A stretch of DNA of 64,000 nt, taken from the NCBI GenBank assembly GCA_965229335.1, contig OZ245874.1, positions 5,642,001 to 5,706,000 of the forward strand. The letters are read 5' to 3'. This DNA comes from JAFKFH01 sp017307375. GTDB taxonomy: Bacteria > Pseudomonadota > Alphaproteobacteria > Ferrovibrionales > Ferrovibrionaceae. Every line of letters begins with the position of its first letter. The first letter of the stretch is position 1. The position numbers and the translations under genes were made by a program. Under the pieces are notes generated by a model. It was not told where the DNA came from. It did not search any database and saw only the letters and a list, made by a program, of their open reading frames with translations. Shown here piece by piece: positions 42,847 through 51,901 of the stretch.

Positions 42847-44121
42847 CTAGCGATACCAGAGCTTGGGAAGATAGAGCACCATCTCGGGCCAGTAGGTCAC
42901 CAACCCCAGCGTGACCAGCAGCGGGACCATGAACGGCAGGACCGCCTTGCTCGCCTGCTGGAACGAGATGCCGGCGATGCGGCCGAGAATCATGGTGACG
43001 ATGCCGACCGGCGGGGTCAGCAGCCCGATCATCAGGTTTATCACCATGATCATCCCGAAATGCACGGGATCGACACCGATGCGCTCGATCAGCGGCATCA
43101 GCACGGGCGTCAGGATCAGGATCAGCGGCACCGGTTCCAGCGCCAGGCCGAGCAGCAGCAGCACGACGTTGAGCAGCAGCAGAATGACCCAGCGTTGCTG
43201 CGACACCGCGTAGACCATGTCGGCGATCTGGTCCGAAATACGGGTCGTGGTGATCAGCCAGCCGAAGATCTCCGATCCCGCGAGGATCAGGAGAATGACG
43301 GCCGACACCTCGACGGTCTCGATCGAGACCTTGACGAAGGCCTTCAGGCTGAGGCTGCGGTAGACGACGACGCCGAGGAACAGCGCATAGGCGCAGGCCG
43401 CCACCGCCCCTTCCGTCGGGGTGAAGGCACCGACGCGCATGCCGCCGATCAACAGCACCGGCAGCATCAGCGGCAGGAAGGCGCGGCGGAAGGCCCGCAG
43501 CATGTTGAGCGGGGAAAACGCGGCGTCGCGCGGCAGGTTGTAGATGCGGGCATAGGCGGAGACCATCACCATCAGCGACGCCGCCAGGATCAGGCCGGGA
43601 ATGATCCCGGCGGCGAACAGCTGGCCGATCGACGCATTGGCGGTGACGCCGTAGATGACCAGCGGCAGCGACGGCGGCAGGATCGGCCCCAGCAGCGACG
43701 AGGCGGCGGAGACGCCGACCGCGAATTCGGGGCTGTAGCCATGCTCCTTCATCGCCTTGATCTCGATCATGCCGAGGCCCGCCGCATCGGCCACCGCCGT
43801 GCCCGACATGCCGGCGAAGATCACCGAACCGACGATGTTGACCTGACCGAGCCCGCCGCGCATCCAGCCGACGATCGCCACGGCGAAGGTATAGAGCCGT
43901 TCGGTTATGCCCGCCGAATTCATCAGCGAGCCGGCCATGACGAAGAACGGAATCGCCAGCAGCGGGAAGCTGTCGATGCCCGAGACCATGCGGTGCATCA
44001 CCGCCACCCAGGGCATGGTGCCCTGATCGAGAACAAACAGGAAGGACGATCCGGCGAGTGTCAGGGCGATCGGCAGGCCGATCGCCATCAGCACGACAAA
44101 GGACAGCGTCAGGACGGCCAT
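42847..44121 (-). CDS. dctM: TRAP transporter large permease (DctM)
   Basis: A 424-residue membrane protein with about 12 hydrophobic segments. It has the DctM signatures SGTAVADAAGLGMIEIKAM, GPILPPSLPLVIYGV and, in the C-terminal half, LTPPVGIVTMILGRIAG. It forms the sodium-coupled transport channel with DctQ and takes substrate from DctP. Its start follows the DctQ stop by 12 bases. It is in the order dctP-dctQ-dctM-gntR. Confidence 0.95.
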   Translation of the reverse strand: MAVLTLSFVVLMAIGLPIALTLAGSSFLFVLDQGTMPWVAVMHRMVSGIDSFPLLAIPFFVMAGSLMNSAGITERLYTFAVAIVGWMRGGLGQVNIVGSVIFAGMSGTAVADAAGLGMIEIKAMKEHGYSPEFAVGVSAASSLLGPILPPSLPLVIYGVTANASIGQLFAAGIIPGLILAASLMVMVSAYARIYNLPRDAAFSPLNMLRAFRRAFLPLMLPVLLIGGMRVGAFTPTEGAVAACAYALFLGVVVYRSLSLKAFVKVSIETVEVSAVILLILAGSEIFGWLITTTRISDQIADMVYAVSQQRWVILLLLNVVLLLLGLALEPVPLILILTPVLMPLIERIGVDPVHFGMIMVINLMIGLLTPPVGIVTMILGRIAGISFQQASKAVLPFMVPLLVTLGLVTYWPEMVLYLPKLWYR

Positions 44122-44133
44122 GCGTGGGCTTCC

Positions 44134-44703
44134 TCAGGTCAGCGCGTTGGGTTCGCCGGTCACCAGGGCATTCGGGGCGCCCCGCCAATGTCGCCAGCCC
44201 AGCTGGGCCGAGCGGATGGTCAGGACGGCGCAGCCGGCGGTGCAGGCGCCGAACACCCAGCTGAGCGACGTGTTTTCCCAGTAGATCATGTGCTGGAAGC
44301 GGACCAGTTCAGTCACGCGCCACCCCAGAACGGTCAGCAGGCCGAACATCGCCGTCCGGATCAGATCGACGACGGTGGCCATCGCGCGCGACATCCAGCG
44401 CGGCATGAACTGGTAGAAGAACTCGATATGGATGTGCGAGTTGCGCCGCACGCCGATCGCCGAGCCGACAAAGGCCAGCACCATCAGCAGGTAGATCGCG
44501 ATCTCCTCGGTCCACGCCTGGCTGTCATTGAGGACGTAGCGGGTAAAGAACTGGACGAAGACGACGATGGCGACGCCCCAGAGGATAAGAAGCGATACCC
44601 AATCCTCCGGGGCAACGTCGCGCCACCGGAACTCCCCGACATCCTCGACGAACCCGGCCTGGTCCGCGAAGCGATCGCGCATCGCCGTGGTGGGCTGATC
44701 CAT
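44134..44703 (-). CDS. dctQ: TRAP transporter small permease (DctQ)
   Basis: A 189-residue membrane protein with four hydrophobic segments. The DctQ core includes VQFFTRYVLNDSQAWTEEIAIYLLMVLAFVGSAIGVRR, read here across residues 50-90, and IHIEFFYQFMPRW. The N-terminal 30 residues are polar and acidic, longer than in many DctQ proteins. It lies between dctP and dctM in the same operon and links the binding protein to the large permease. Confidence 0.93.
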   Translation of the reverse strand: MDQPTTAMRDRFADQAGFVEDVGEFRWRDVAPEDWVSLLILWGVAIVVFVQFFTRYVLNDSQAWTEEIAIYLLMVLAFVGSAIGVRRNSHIHIEFFYQFMPRWMSRAMATVVDLIRTAMFGLLTVLGWRVTELVRFQHMIYWENTSLSWVFGACTAGCAVLTIRSAQLGWRHWRGAPNALVTGEPNALT

Positions 44704-44792
44704 GGCTGCTATTCCTGGCTATCGGCCGATCGTCGTCCCGGCACAGGCCGGGACGACATATCGGTCCGTTGCTCGTGGGTCCGTCGCGGCGG

Positions 44793-45767
44793 CTACTTCA
44801 AGGCCTGCAGGCGATCGTACTGCTCGCGGGTCCAGCCGGCGCCTGCCGACGCGTCGTTGTGCAACGGCCTGGCCGCCTCGATGAAGGCGGCGACATCGGG
44901 CTTGACCACAGTCTTGCCAAGCGCGGTGAATTCCTCCGGGGCCTTCAATTCGGCCTCGCGGATCTGGGCCGAGGCACGGGCGGCCGAAGCCGACAATTCC
45001 TCCTCGAAGATCTTGCGCTCGTCCGGCGTCAGCCGGTTCCACAGCGGCCCTCCGATCACGGTCATCAGGCTTTCCATGATGTGGCCGGTGAGGTTGATGT
45101 GGCTCTGCACCTCGTAGAATTTCTTGGCCTTGATCGTCGGCAGCGGATTTTCCTGGCCGTCGACGGTACCGTTCTGCAACGCCAGATAGACCTCGGCGAA
45201 GGCGATCGGCGTCGCATTGGCGCCGACGGCCTTGGTGAACATGATGAAAAGCGGGGCCGGCGGGACGCGCAGCTTCATGCCCTTCATGTCGGCAGGAACG
45301 TTGATTGCCTTGTTCGCCGTGGTATGGCGGGCACCGTAGTAGGTGATGCCGACGATCTTGTTGCCGGTCACCTTGGCGTAACCGTCCCAGAATTCCCGCA
45401 GCAGGTCGGACTTGGCGTAGGCCTGCCAATGCGCGTAGTCGCGAAAGATGAACGGGGCGTTGGAAATCGCCAAAGGCTTGTAGGAATTTCCGGCGAACGC
45501 GGCCCCGGTGTAGATCATGTCGACGGTGCCGAGCGGCAATGCCTGGTTGATCTGGTTTTCGTTGCCGAGCGACGAGGCCGGGAAAACCTCGACGACGTAC
45601 TTGCCGTTCGTCCGCTTCGTGATCTCGTCGGCCGCCTTCACCGTCTCGGTGTGATAGGGCTCGCTGGTTTCGTAGACATGCGCGAATTTCAGCTTGGTCT
45701 GTGCCGAAGCGCCAAAGACTGAAATGCCGGCCGCGGCAAGCGCAGCCAGGAAAATACCGGCCTTCAT
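44793..45767 (-). CDS. dctP: TRAP transporter substrate-binding protein (DctP)
   Basis: A 324-residue periplasmic protein with a signal peptide (MKAGIFLAALAAAGISVFGA, cleaved near SAQTK). The DctP fold includes the ligand-carboxylate Arg167 in KGMKLRVPPAP, and FAEVYLALQNGTVDGQENPL is the family's helix motif. C4-dicarboxylates, sugar acids and keto acids are the usual ligands; the sequence does not decide among them. The start is set at 45767 by GGAGGGG and the signal peptide. It is first in the operon, followed by dctQ, dctM and a GntR gene. Confidence 0.94.
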   Translation of the reverse strand: MKAGIFLAALAAAGISVFGASAQTKLKFAHVYETSEPYHTETVKAADEITKRTNGKYVVEVFPASSLGNENQINQALPLGTVDMIYTGAAFAGNSYKPLAISNAPFIFRDYAHWQAYAKSDLLREFWDGYAKVTGNKIVGITYYGARHTTANKAINVPADMKGMKLRVPPAPLFIMFTKAVGANATPIAFAEVYLALQNGTVDGQENPLPTIKAKKFYEVQSHINLTGHIMESLMTVIGGPLWNRLTPDERKIFEEELSASAARASAQIREAELKAPEEFTALGKTVVKPDVAAFIEAARPLHNDASAGAGWTREQYDRLQALK

Positions 45768-45860
45768 GGTCCCCTCCCATTTCACGCCGGCATTCGAACG
45801 GCCGGCTTTGTCCGTCATGGACTTCTGCGCCCGGCCAACGGAATCGGTCCAGTGGCCTGA

Positions 45861-45886
45861 CCAATTCAGTTATATGATGTCAGACA
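45861..45886. promoter_or_regulatory. Candidate GntR operator upstream of dctP
   Basis: TGTCAGACA (45878-45886) is a 9-bp perfect palindrome about its central A. It adjoins the AT-rich TTATATGATG, and TGACCAATTCA lies nearby. It is 111 bases before the dctP start. The half-sites resemble FadR-type GntR operators, and a GntR gene ends the operon. Confidence 0.45.
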
Positions 45887-45905
45887 GGGTGCGTCAATCC
45901 GACCG

Positions 45906-47738
45906 TCAGAGCATGGCCATACGCCGGTACGCCGCCTCGACGACGCGCGCGAAGCCCCGATCGTCGCATAGCGGCGAAGCGGCCATGGTCGGCCGCAAGG
46001 TGCGACGCAACTCGGCGCGGGCGGCGGCATCCGCGGCCAACGCGACCGCACGCGCGACGAACTGCGCGGTATCCGAAACCGCAAAATCGTTGAGCCCGAC
46101 GGCGGCGAGGAGGCCAGCCCCCATGCGCGTGATGGTCCGCCCCCCCTGCAGGCTGACCACCGGCACCCCCATCCACAACGCCTCGCAGGTCGTGGTGACG
46201 CCGTGATAGGGGAACGGGTCTAGCGCCAGATCGACTTCGCCATAGGCCTCCAGATGCGCCGCGGCCTCACCCGCCCAGCCGCGCAGATCCAGCCGGTCGG
46301 CGGCGATGCCGGCAGCGGCGAAGCCGACCTCCAGGCGGTCGCGGGTTCCGGGCTCGTCGAGCCCGGCTCCTTTCAGCAGCAGTCTCGCCCGCGGCACCGC
46401 CCGCAGCGCCGCCGCCCACAGTTCGATCGTCGCCCGGCCGATCTTTGCCGGATTGTTGAACGACCCGAAGGTGATCGCCTCGCCCCGCCTATCGGCCACC
46501 GCCGGGGCATCGGCCGGCGGGTGCCAGACATGGGCAGGCCGGGGCAGCCGCCAGAGACCTTCGGCAAAAAACGCCTCCGCCCCCGGGGGCGCCGCCCACG
46601 GGTCGGTCAGCCGCCAGTCGATCTGGCCGAGGCCGGTGGTCGCGTTGAAGCCGAGCCAGGACAGTTGGATCGGGGCCGGGCCGAGGGCCAGCACGCCGAG
46701 GCGGTTGCCGCCGGAATGGCCGGCCAGATCGACCAGCACATCGATTTCGTCGTCGCGGATCCGGGCGGCGCATTCCGCATCCGAAAGGCCGTCGCTATGC
46801 CGCCAGTGGTCGGTCAGCGACCGCAGACGGGCGCTCGTCTCGTCGGGATGCGGCAGTTCGGCATAGGCGTAGACCGACACTGCGTCCCGATCATGGGCGG
46901 CGAGCAGCGGTTCGACGAATGCCGCGACGCTGTGCCGGCGGAAATCGGGCGAGACGTAGCCGACACGGAGCCGGCGCCGGCACCGTCGACGCGGCCTCGA
47001 GTCCGGAAGCGGATGCCGCCCGGCCCAGCCCACCGCCGCCGCATGAAACTCTGCCTCGGTTTCGACCGCCGAATGGATGGCGAACAGCCGGTTGCTCCAG
47101 CCCGGACCGAGATCGGGCACCAGCCGCAGCAAACGATCGAACCAGGGCAGGCCTGCCGCCGGATTCGCCGCCGCGATCGACAGATTGGCGAGATCGCCCA
47201 GCGCGCCGGCATGGCCGGGCGCCAGGACCAGGGCAGCGGCCAGCTCGCGTCGTGCCAGGCCAAGCAGGCCAGCCGACAAGGCAAGGTCGCCGAGATTGTA
47301 GCGAGTCGGCGCATGCCCCGGCACCAGCCGCACAAGCCGCGCCCCCCAGCGCAATGCCGACTGCCGCGCCGACCGGCCGGCCAGGCCGCCGACGAAACCG
47401 AACAGTGCGGGTGGCGAGGCCGGGTCGAAAACCACCGCGGCGCACCAGGCCGCGACCGCCGCCGGATCGCCGAGGGCGGCCAGGGCCTCGGCCAGTGACA
47501 GTTGCGTTTCCGGTCCCGGCGACAGGATCCAGGCGGTGCGCCGCGCCGCCAGCGCACCCCGCCATTGCCCGGCCGCGGCCAGGATCTGGCCGATATTCCC
47601 GTATGCCGTCGACAGGGCCGGGTCGCAGAGTGTGGCGGCGGCAAAGGCCTCGAGGGCCGGGCCAAGTTCGCCGGCTGCGGCCAGGCGATTGCCCCGGGCC
47701 AGCAACCCGGCCGCCTTGTCATCGTCGATCTGCGTCAC
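45906..47738 (-). CDS. TPR-GT41 glycosyltransferase (O-GlcNAc transferase/SPINDLY type), copy A
   Basis: A 610-residue cytoplasmic protein. The N-terminal part (about 8-240) has TPR-like helical repeats (ALEAFAAATLCDPALSTAYG and further units). The C-terminal GT41 catalytic region starts RVGYVSPDFRRHSVAAFVEP near residue 256 and ends with LALDPFPYHGVTTTCEALWM and GVPVVSLQGGRTITRMG, the nucleotide-sugar site. Bacterial relatives glycosylate proteins in the cytoplasm. It is convergent with nothing and divergent from the secB-like gene; a second TPR-GT41 gene (51898-53796) lies in the same locus next to GDP-fucose genes. Donor sugar and target are unknown. Confidence 0.85.
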   Translation of the reverse strand: MTQIDDDKAAGLLARGNRLAAAGELGPALEAFAAATLCDPALSTAYGNIGQILAAAGQWRGALAARRTAWILSPGPETQLSLAEALAALGDPAAVAAWCAAVVFDPASPPALFGFVGGLAGRSARQSALRWGARLVRLVPGHAPTRYNLGDLALSAGLLGLARRELAAALVLAPGHAGALGDLANLSIAAANPAAGLPWFDRLLRLVPDLGPGWSNRLFAIHSAVETEAEFHAAAVGWAGRHPLPDSRPRRRCRRRLRVGYVSPDFRRHSVAAFVEPLLAAHDRDAVSVYAYAELPHPDETSARLRSLTDHWRHSDGLSDAECAARIRDDEIDVLVDLAGHSGGNRLGVLALGPAPIQLSWLGFNATTGLGQIDWRLTDPWAAPPGAEAFFAEGLWRLPRPAHVWHPPADAPAVADRRGEAITFGSFNNPAKIGRATIELWAAALRAVPRARLLLKGAGLDEPGTRDRLEVGFAAAGIAADRLDLRGWAGEAAAHLEAYGEVDLALDPFPYHGVTTTCEALWMGVPVVSLQGGRTITRMGAGLLAAVGLNDFAVSDTAQFVARAVALAADAAARAELRRTLRPTMAASPLCDDRGFARVVEAAYRRMAML

Positions 47739-47869
47739 CCGCCATTTCGCTGGGGGCCGGACCGGGCGTCAAGCCTGCCGGTTGACCGCGCCGGGGCGGC
47801 GGTCTATCGAAGCGAGGCCAGGGCGGGGCAAATCCCGGCTTCCGCACCTGCAACCGGAGAAATGCAACC

Positions 47870-48372
47870 TTGTCCGCCAGCGATACCCCCTCGTCGTCGA
47901 TTTTCGATTTCCTGCAGGAACCGCTCGCCCCCGCCGCGCCGGCGAGCCAGCCGGGCAAGCTCGTCTCGATGCGCGCGCAATATGTCGTGGACCTGAGTTT
48001 CTCGTTCCATCAACCGTTCTTCGACCGCCGCCAGCAGATGGCGACGCGGATGGGGGTCCATGTCGATGCCTCGAGCCACGCCGCCGACATGCACGAGGTG
48101 CGGCTGTCGTTGAAGCTGGAGGGGCATGTCGGCGACACACAAATCTTCGAAGCGGAACTGGTCTACGGCGGTCTGACCTGGAGCGAGGGCAGCTTCACCG
48201 ACGATCAGTTGGGGATCGCCCTGCATGTCGACGCGGCCACCTGCTCTATCCGATGGCCCGGCAGGTGCTGCTCGACCAGATGAATTGTTGCGGCTGTGCC
48301 GTCGCCTTGCCGACGCCGGATTTCACCGTCCTCTACGACCGGCATCTCGCCAGCAAAGCGTCGTCGCATTGA
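47870..48372 (+). pseudogene. secB: SecB-like export chaperone gene with a one-base frameshift
   Basis: Starting at a TTG with GGAG upstream, the first frame gives a SecB-type protein: AQYVVDLSFSFHQPFF, then MHEVRLSLKLEGHVGDTQIF and EAELVYGGLTWSEG, matching SecB beta strands. At about 48236-48238 the match leaves this frame, which ends at 48283 after SIRWPGRCCSTR. The next frame takes over exactly with HLLYPMARQVLLDQM and PTPDFTVLYDRHL, the conserved SecB C-terminal part, ending at 48372. One missing base explains it. With the base restored the product is about 167 residues, normal for SecB. It could be a true pseudogene, a sequencing error or, less likely, programmed frameshifting. It precedes gmd by 10 bases. 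Confidence 0.82.
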
Positions 48373-48382
48373 GACGCGCGCC

Positions 48383-49453
48383 ATGACGCAGAAGACCGCA
48401 TTGATCACCGGCATCACCGGCCAGGACGGCGCCTATCTCGCCGAGTTGCTGCTGGCCAAGGGCTATGTCGTCCACGGCGTCAAGCGCCGCTCGTCCTCCT
48501 TCAATACCGGACGCATCGACCATCTCTACCAGGATCCCCACCAGCGGGATGTCCGCCTGCATCTCCATTACGGCGACCTGACCGACGCCACCAACCTGAT
48601 CCGCCTGGTGCAGGAGACCCAGCCCGACGAAATCTACAACCTGGCCGCGCAGAGCCATGTCCAGGTCTCGTTCGAGACGCCGGAATACACGGCAAATGCC
48701 GACGGCATCGGCACGCTGCGCCTGCTCGAAGCCATCCGCATCCTGAAGCTCGACGACCGCGTCCGCTTCTACCAGGCCTCGACCTCGGAACTCTATGGCC
48801 GGGTTCAGGAAACGCCGCAACGCGAGACGACACCCTTCTATCCGCGCTCGCCCTACGCCGCCGCCAAGCTCTATGCCTACTGGATCACGGTGAACTATCG
48901 CGAGGCCTATGGCCTGCACGCCTCGAACGGTATCCTGTTCAACCACGAAAGCCCGCTGCGCGGCGAGACCTTCGTCACCCGCAAGATCACCCGGGCGGTC
49001 GCGGCCATCGAACTGGGGCTGCAGGATCGCCTGTATCTCGGCAACCTCGATGCCAAGCGCGACTGGGGCCATGCCCGCGACTATGTCGAGGGCATGTGGC
49101 GGATGCTGCAGCAACCGGAACCCGACGACTACGTGCTGGCCACCGGCGAGACCCGCAGCGTGCGCGAATTCGTCGAGGCCGCTTTCGCCGAGACCGGCCG
49201 CAGGATCCTGTGGGAGGGCTCGGGCGTGGAAGAAACCGGCCGCGACGCCGCGACCGGCAAGGTGCTGGTCGAGATCGATCCGCGCTATTTCCGCCCCACG
49301 GAAGTCGACCTGCTGCTGGGCGACGCCAGCAAGGCGCGCGACAAGCTCGGCTGGGTGCCGACGACATCCTTTGCCCAGATGGTGACCGACATGGTCCGCG
49401 CCGACCTCGCCGCTGTGCGGGACGAGGCGCAGCGGAACGACCGCCATGGCTGA
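48383..49453 (+). CDS. gmd: GDP-mannose 4,6-dehydratase
   Basis: A 356-residue extended SDR. It has the Gmd NADP motif GITGQDGAYL (residues 10-19), VKRRSSSFNTGRIDHLY, and the substrate-binding LAAQSHVQVSFETPEYT region. The active site is STSELYG and YPRSPYAAAKLYAYW, and NHESPLRGETFVTRK follows. It makes GDP-4-keto-6-deoxy-mannose, the precursor of GDP-L-fucose. It overlaps fcl by eight bases, so both are made together. Confidence 0.97.
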   Translation: MTQKTALITGITGQDGAYLAELLLAKGYVVHGVKRRSSSFNTGRIDHLYQDPHQRDVRLHLHYGDLTDATNLIRLVQETQPDEIYNLAAQSHVQVSFETPEYTANADGIGTLRLLEAIRILKLDDRVRFYQASTSELYGRVQETPQRETTPFYPRSPYAAAKLYAYWITVNYREAYGLHASNGILFNHESPLRGETFVTRKITRAVAAIELGLQDRLYLGNLDAKRDWGHARDYVEGMWRMLQQPEPDDYVLATGETRSVREFVEAAFAETGRRILWEGSGVEETGRDAATGKVLVEIDPRYFRPTEVDLLLGDASKARDKLGWVPTTSFAQMVTDMVRADLAAVRDEAQRNDRHG

Positions 49454-50399
49454 ACCGGCCTTCGCGATCGCCGGCAAGACGATCTGGGTGGCCGGCCATC
49501 GCGGCATGGTCGGTCAGGCGCTGGTGCGGCGGCTGAGCCGCGAGGCCTGCCGGATCGTCACCGTCGAGCGGACCGAGGCCGATCTGCGCGACGCGGCGGC
49601 CGTCGCCCGCTTCCTCGGCAAGGCCCGACCCGATGCCGTGCTGGTCGCGGCGGCCCGGGTCGGCGGCATCCTGGCCAACGACGTCCGGCCCGCAGAATTC
49701 CTCTACGACAATCTGGCCATCGAGACTGCGATCATCCACGGCGCGCATCTGGCGCGCGTGCGCAAGCTGCTGTTCCTCGGCTCTTCCTGCATCTATCCGC
49801 GCGATGCCGAACAGCCGATGACGGAAGCAGCCCTGCTGACCGGCCCGCTGGAGCCGACCAACCAGTGGTATGCGATCGCCAAGATCGCCGGCATCAAGCT
49901 CTGCGACGCCTATCGCCGCCAGTACGGCAGCGACTTCATCTCGGCGATGCCCACGAACCTCTACGGCCCCGGCGACAACTACGACCTGGCGGCCAGTCAC
50001 GTCGTACCGGCGCTGATGCGCAAGATGCACGAGGCGAAGCTCGCCGGCGCGGCGTCCGTGCCGATCTGGGGATCGGGCCGGCCCCGGCGCGAATTCCTGC
50101 ATGTCGACGACCTGGCCGATGCCTGCCTGCATCTGCTGCAGCATTATTCCGCCGAAGGGCATGTCAATGTCGGCACCGGCGAGGACGTGACCATCACCGA
50201 AGTGGCCGAGACCATCCGCGCGGTCACGGGGTTTGCCGGCGACTTCGTCTACGATGCGACGAAACCCGACGGGACCCCGCGCAAGCTGCTCGACGTCGGC
50301 CGGCTGCACGGCCTGGGCTGGCGTCATCGCATCGGGCTGCGCGACGGCCTGGCCGATGCCTATCGCTGGTTCGTCGAGCATCCCGATCATCGTCGATGA
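49446..50399 (+). CDS. fcl: GDP-L-fucose synthase
   Basis: A 317-residue epimerase/reductase. It has the N-terminal NADP motif AGHRGMVGQALVRRL (residues 16-30), the catalytic LGSSCIYPRDAEQPMTE, Tyr-x3-Lys in WYAIAKIAGIKLCDAY, and the Fcl-specific TNLYGPGDNYD. It converts the Gmd product to GDP-L-fucose with NADPH. It overlaps gmd upstream and the glycosyltransferase gene downstream (ATGA), so GDP-fucose synthesis and use are coupled in one operon. Confidence 0.96.
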   Translation: MAEPAFAIAGKTIWVAGHRGMVGQALVRRLSREACRIVTVERTEADLRDAAAVARFLGKARPDAVLVAAARVGGILANDVRPAEFLYDNLAIETAIIHGAHLARVRKLLFLGSSCIYPRDAEQPMTEAALLTGPLEPTNQWYAIAKIAGIKLCDAYRRQYGSDFISAMPTNLYGPGDNYDLAASHVVPALMRKMHEAKLAGAASVPIWGSGRPRREFLHVDDLADACLHLLQHYSAEGHVNVGTGEDVTITEVAETIRAVTGFAGDFVYDATKPDGTPRKLLDVGRLHGLGWRHRIGLRDGLADAYRWFVEHPDHRR

Positions 50400-51316
50400 C
50401 CTCAGCGCCCCGCGTCGAGATCCTGCTGGCGACGTATAACGGCGCCCGCTACCTGCCCGAGCAGCTCGACAGCCTGGTGGCCCAGACGCACCGGCCGCTG
50501 TCGCTGGTGGTTCGCGACGACGGATCGACCGACGACACGCCGGCGATCGTCGCCCGTTATGCCGAACGCCTGCCTCTACGGGTTCTGCCCGGCGGGCATA
50601 TCGGGGTTCGGCGGGCATTCTTCGCGTTGCTCGCCGCCGCCGATCCGGCAGCGGAATATGTGGCATTCTGCGATCAGGACGACGTCTGGCTGCCCGACAA
50701 GCTGGCCCGCGCCGTCGCCGCCCTGGCGCCGCGCGCCCCCGACCAGCCGGCTCTCTATTGCGCGCGCGCGATCCTGACCGACGGCGACCTGAACCCGATC
50801 GGCCATACCCGGCTGCCCAATCGCCCTCCCGGCTTCTACAACGCGCTGATAGAGAATATTGCCTCGGGCATGGCGACGGTGATGAACCGGGCGGCGGTGA
50901 ACCTGATCAATGCCGCGCCGCCCGATGCCGCCGTCAACCCGATCCACGACTGGTGGGCCTACCAGGCGGTCACCGCCTGCGGCACCGCGATCTACGATCC
51001 CGAGCCCGCGCTGCTCTATCGCCAGCATGGCCGCAACACCATCGGCGTGGCCCGTGGTCCCTTCGCCGGGTTCCGGGCTCGGGTCATGCGTCAACTGTCG
51101 GGGCAGAGCCGGGGCGAGATCAGCGCGCTGGCCGGTGAGTTGCGGCGGTGCCTCGGCGATCGGATGACGCCGGAGGCGCGCACCCTGCTCGACGATTTCC
51201 TGCAGCCGCGCGGTCTCCTGGCCCGGCTGGGCTACGTCGCGCGCTGCCCCCTGCACCGGCAGCGTCCCAGCGACGACCTGGCGTTCCGCCTGCTCTATCT
51301 GCTCGGGAGGGTCTAG
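50396..51316 (+). CDS. Family 2 glycosyltransferase
   Basis: A 306-residue GT-A-fold transferase. It has EILLATYNGARYLPEQLDSL at the N terminus, the nucleotide-binding DDGSTDDT (41-48), the metal-binding CDQDDVWLPDK near residue 93, and acceptor-region HDWWAYQAVTACG near 185. The EQLDSL and DQDD patterns are those of rhamnosyltransferase-like bacterial GT2 enzymes. A fucosyl or related transferase in polysaccharide or glycoprotein synthesis is possible. It overlaps fcl by ATGA, and the Nudix gene starts right after its stop. Confidence 0.88.
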   Translation: MTSAPRVEILLATYNGARYLPEQLDSLVAQTHRPLSLVVRDDGSTDDTPAIVARYAERLPLRVLPGGHIGVRRAFFALLAAADPAAEYVAFCDQDDVWLPDKLARAVAALAPRAPDQPALYCARAILTDGDLNPIGHTRLPNRPPGFYNALIENIASGMATVMNRAAVNLINAAPPDAAVNPIHDWWAYQAVTACGTAIYDPEPALLYRQHGRNTIGVARGPFAGFRARVMRQLSGQSRGEISALAGELRRCLGDRMTPEARTLLDDFLQPRGLLARLGYVARCPLHRQRPSDDLAFRLLYLLGRV

Positions 51317-51901
51317 ATGACCAGACGCGGCGACTGGACGGTCCTGGACCAGCGCGAGGTCTACACCAATCCCTGGATCACGGTGACCGAGCATCGGGTG
51401 CTGAACCCGGCCGGCGGGCCGGGGATTTACGGCGTCGTGCATTTCCGCAACCTCGCCATCGGGATCCTCCCGGTCGAGGACAACGGCGACATCTGGCTGG
51501 TCGGCCAGCACCGCTTTCCCCTCGATGCCTACAGCTGGGAAATTCCCGAAGGCGGCGCACCGCTGGCCGAGGATCCGCTGGTCGGGGCGAGGCGGGAACT
51601 GAAGGAGGAAACCGGGATAGAGGCCCTGACCTGGCGCGAGATCACCCGCGTGCATCTGTCGAATTCGGTATCGGACGAAGCCGGCATCATCTATCTCGCC
51701 ACCGACCTGCAGCATGGCACCGCGGCGCCGGAGGAGACCGAGGCACTGAACCTGCGCCGCCTGCCGGCAGCCGAGGCCTACCGGATGGCGACACGCGGCG
51801 AGCTGACCGATTCGATGACCGTGGCCGGCCTCTACCGGCTGCGGCTGATGGCGCTCGAAGGCGAATTGCCGGCCGGTCTGGCCGCAAAGGTGCTGGGATG
51901 A
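51317..51901 (+). CDS. Nudix hydrolase, ADP-sugar pyrophosphatase type
   Basis: A 194-residue hydrolase with an exact Nudix box, G-x5-E-x7-R-E-hydrophobic-x-E-E-x-G (GGAPLAEDPLVGARRELKEE). WLVGQHRFPLDAYSWEIPEGG before it resembles the ADP-ribose/nucleotide-sugar pyrophosphatase branch. It begins immediately after the glycosyltransferase stop and overlaps the next gene by ATGA. In a GDP-fucose locus it might remove spent or excess nucleotide sugars; that role is inference. Confidence 0.9.
   Translation: MTRRGDWTVLDQREVYTNPWITVTEHRVLNPAGGPGIYGVVHFRNLAIGILPVEDNGDIWLVGQHRFPLDAYSWEIPEGGAPLAEDPLVGARRELKEETGIEALTWREITRVHLSNSVSDEAGIIYLATDLQHGTAAPEETEALNLRRLPAAEAYRMATRGELTDSMTVAGLYRLRLMALEGELPAGLAAKVLG

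Noticed and set aside
42802..45117. A 771-codon plus-strand frame
   Set aside because: Rich in Asp, His, Gln and Arg, as mirror frames of GC-rich genes are. It is opposite the TRAP genes dctM, dctQ and dctP, which have full family motifs.
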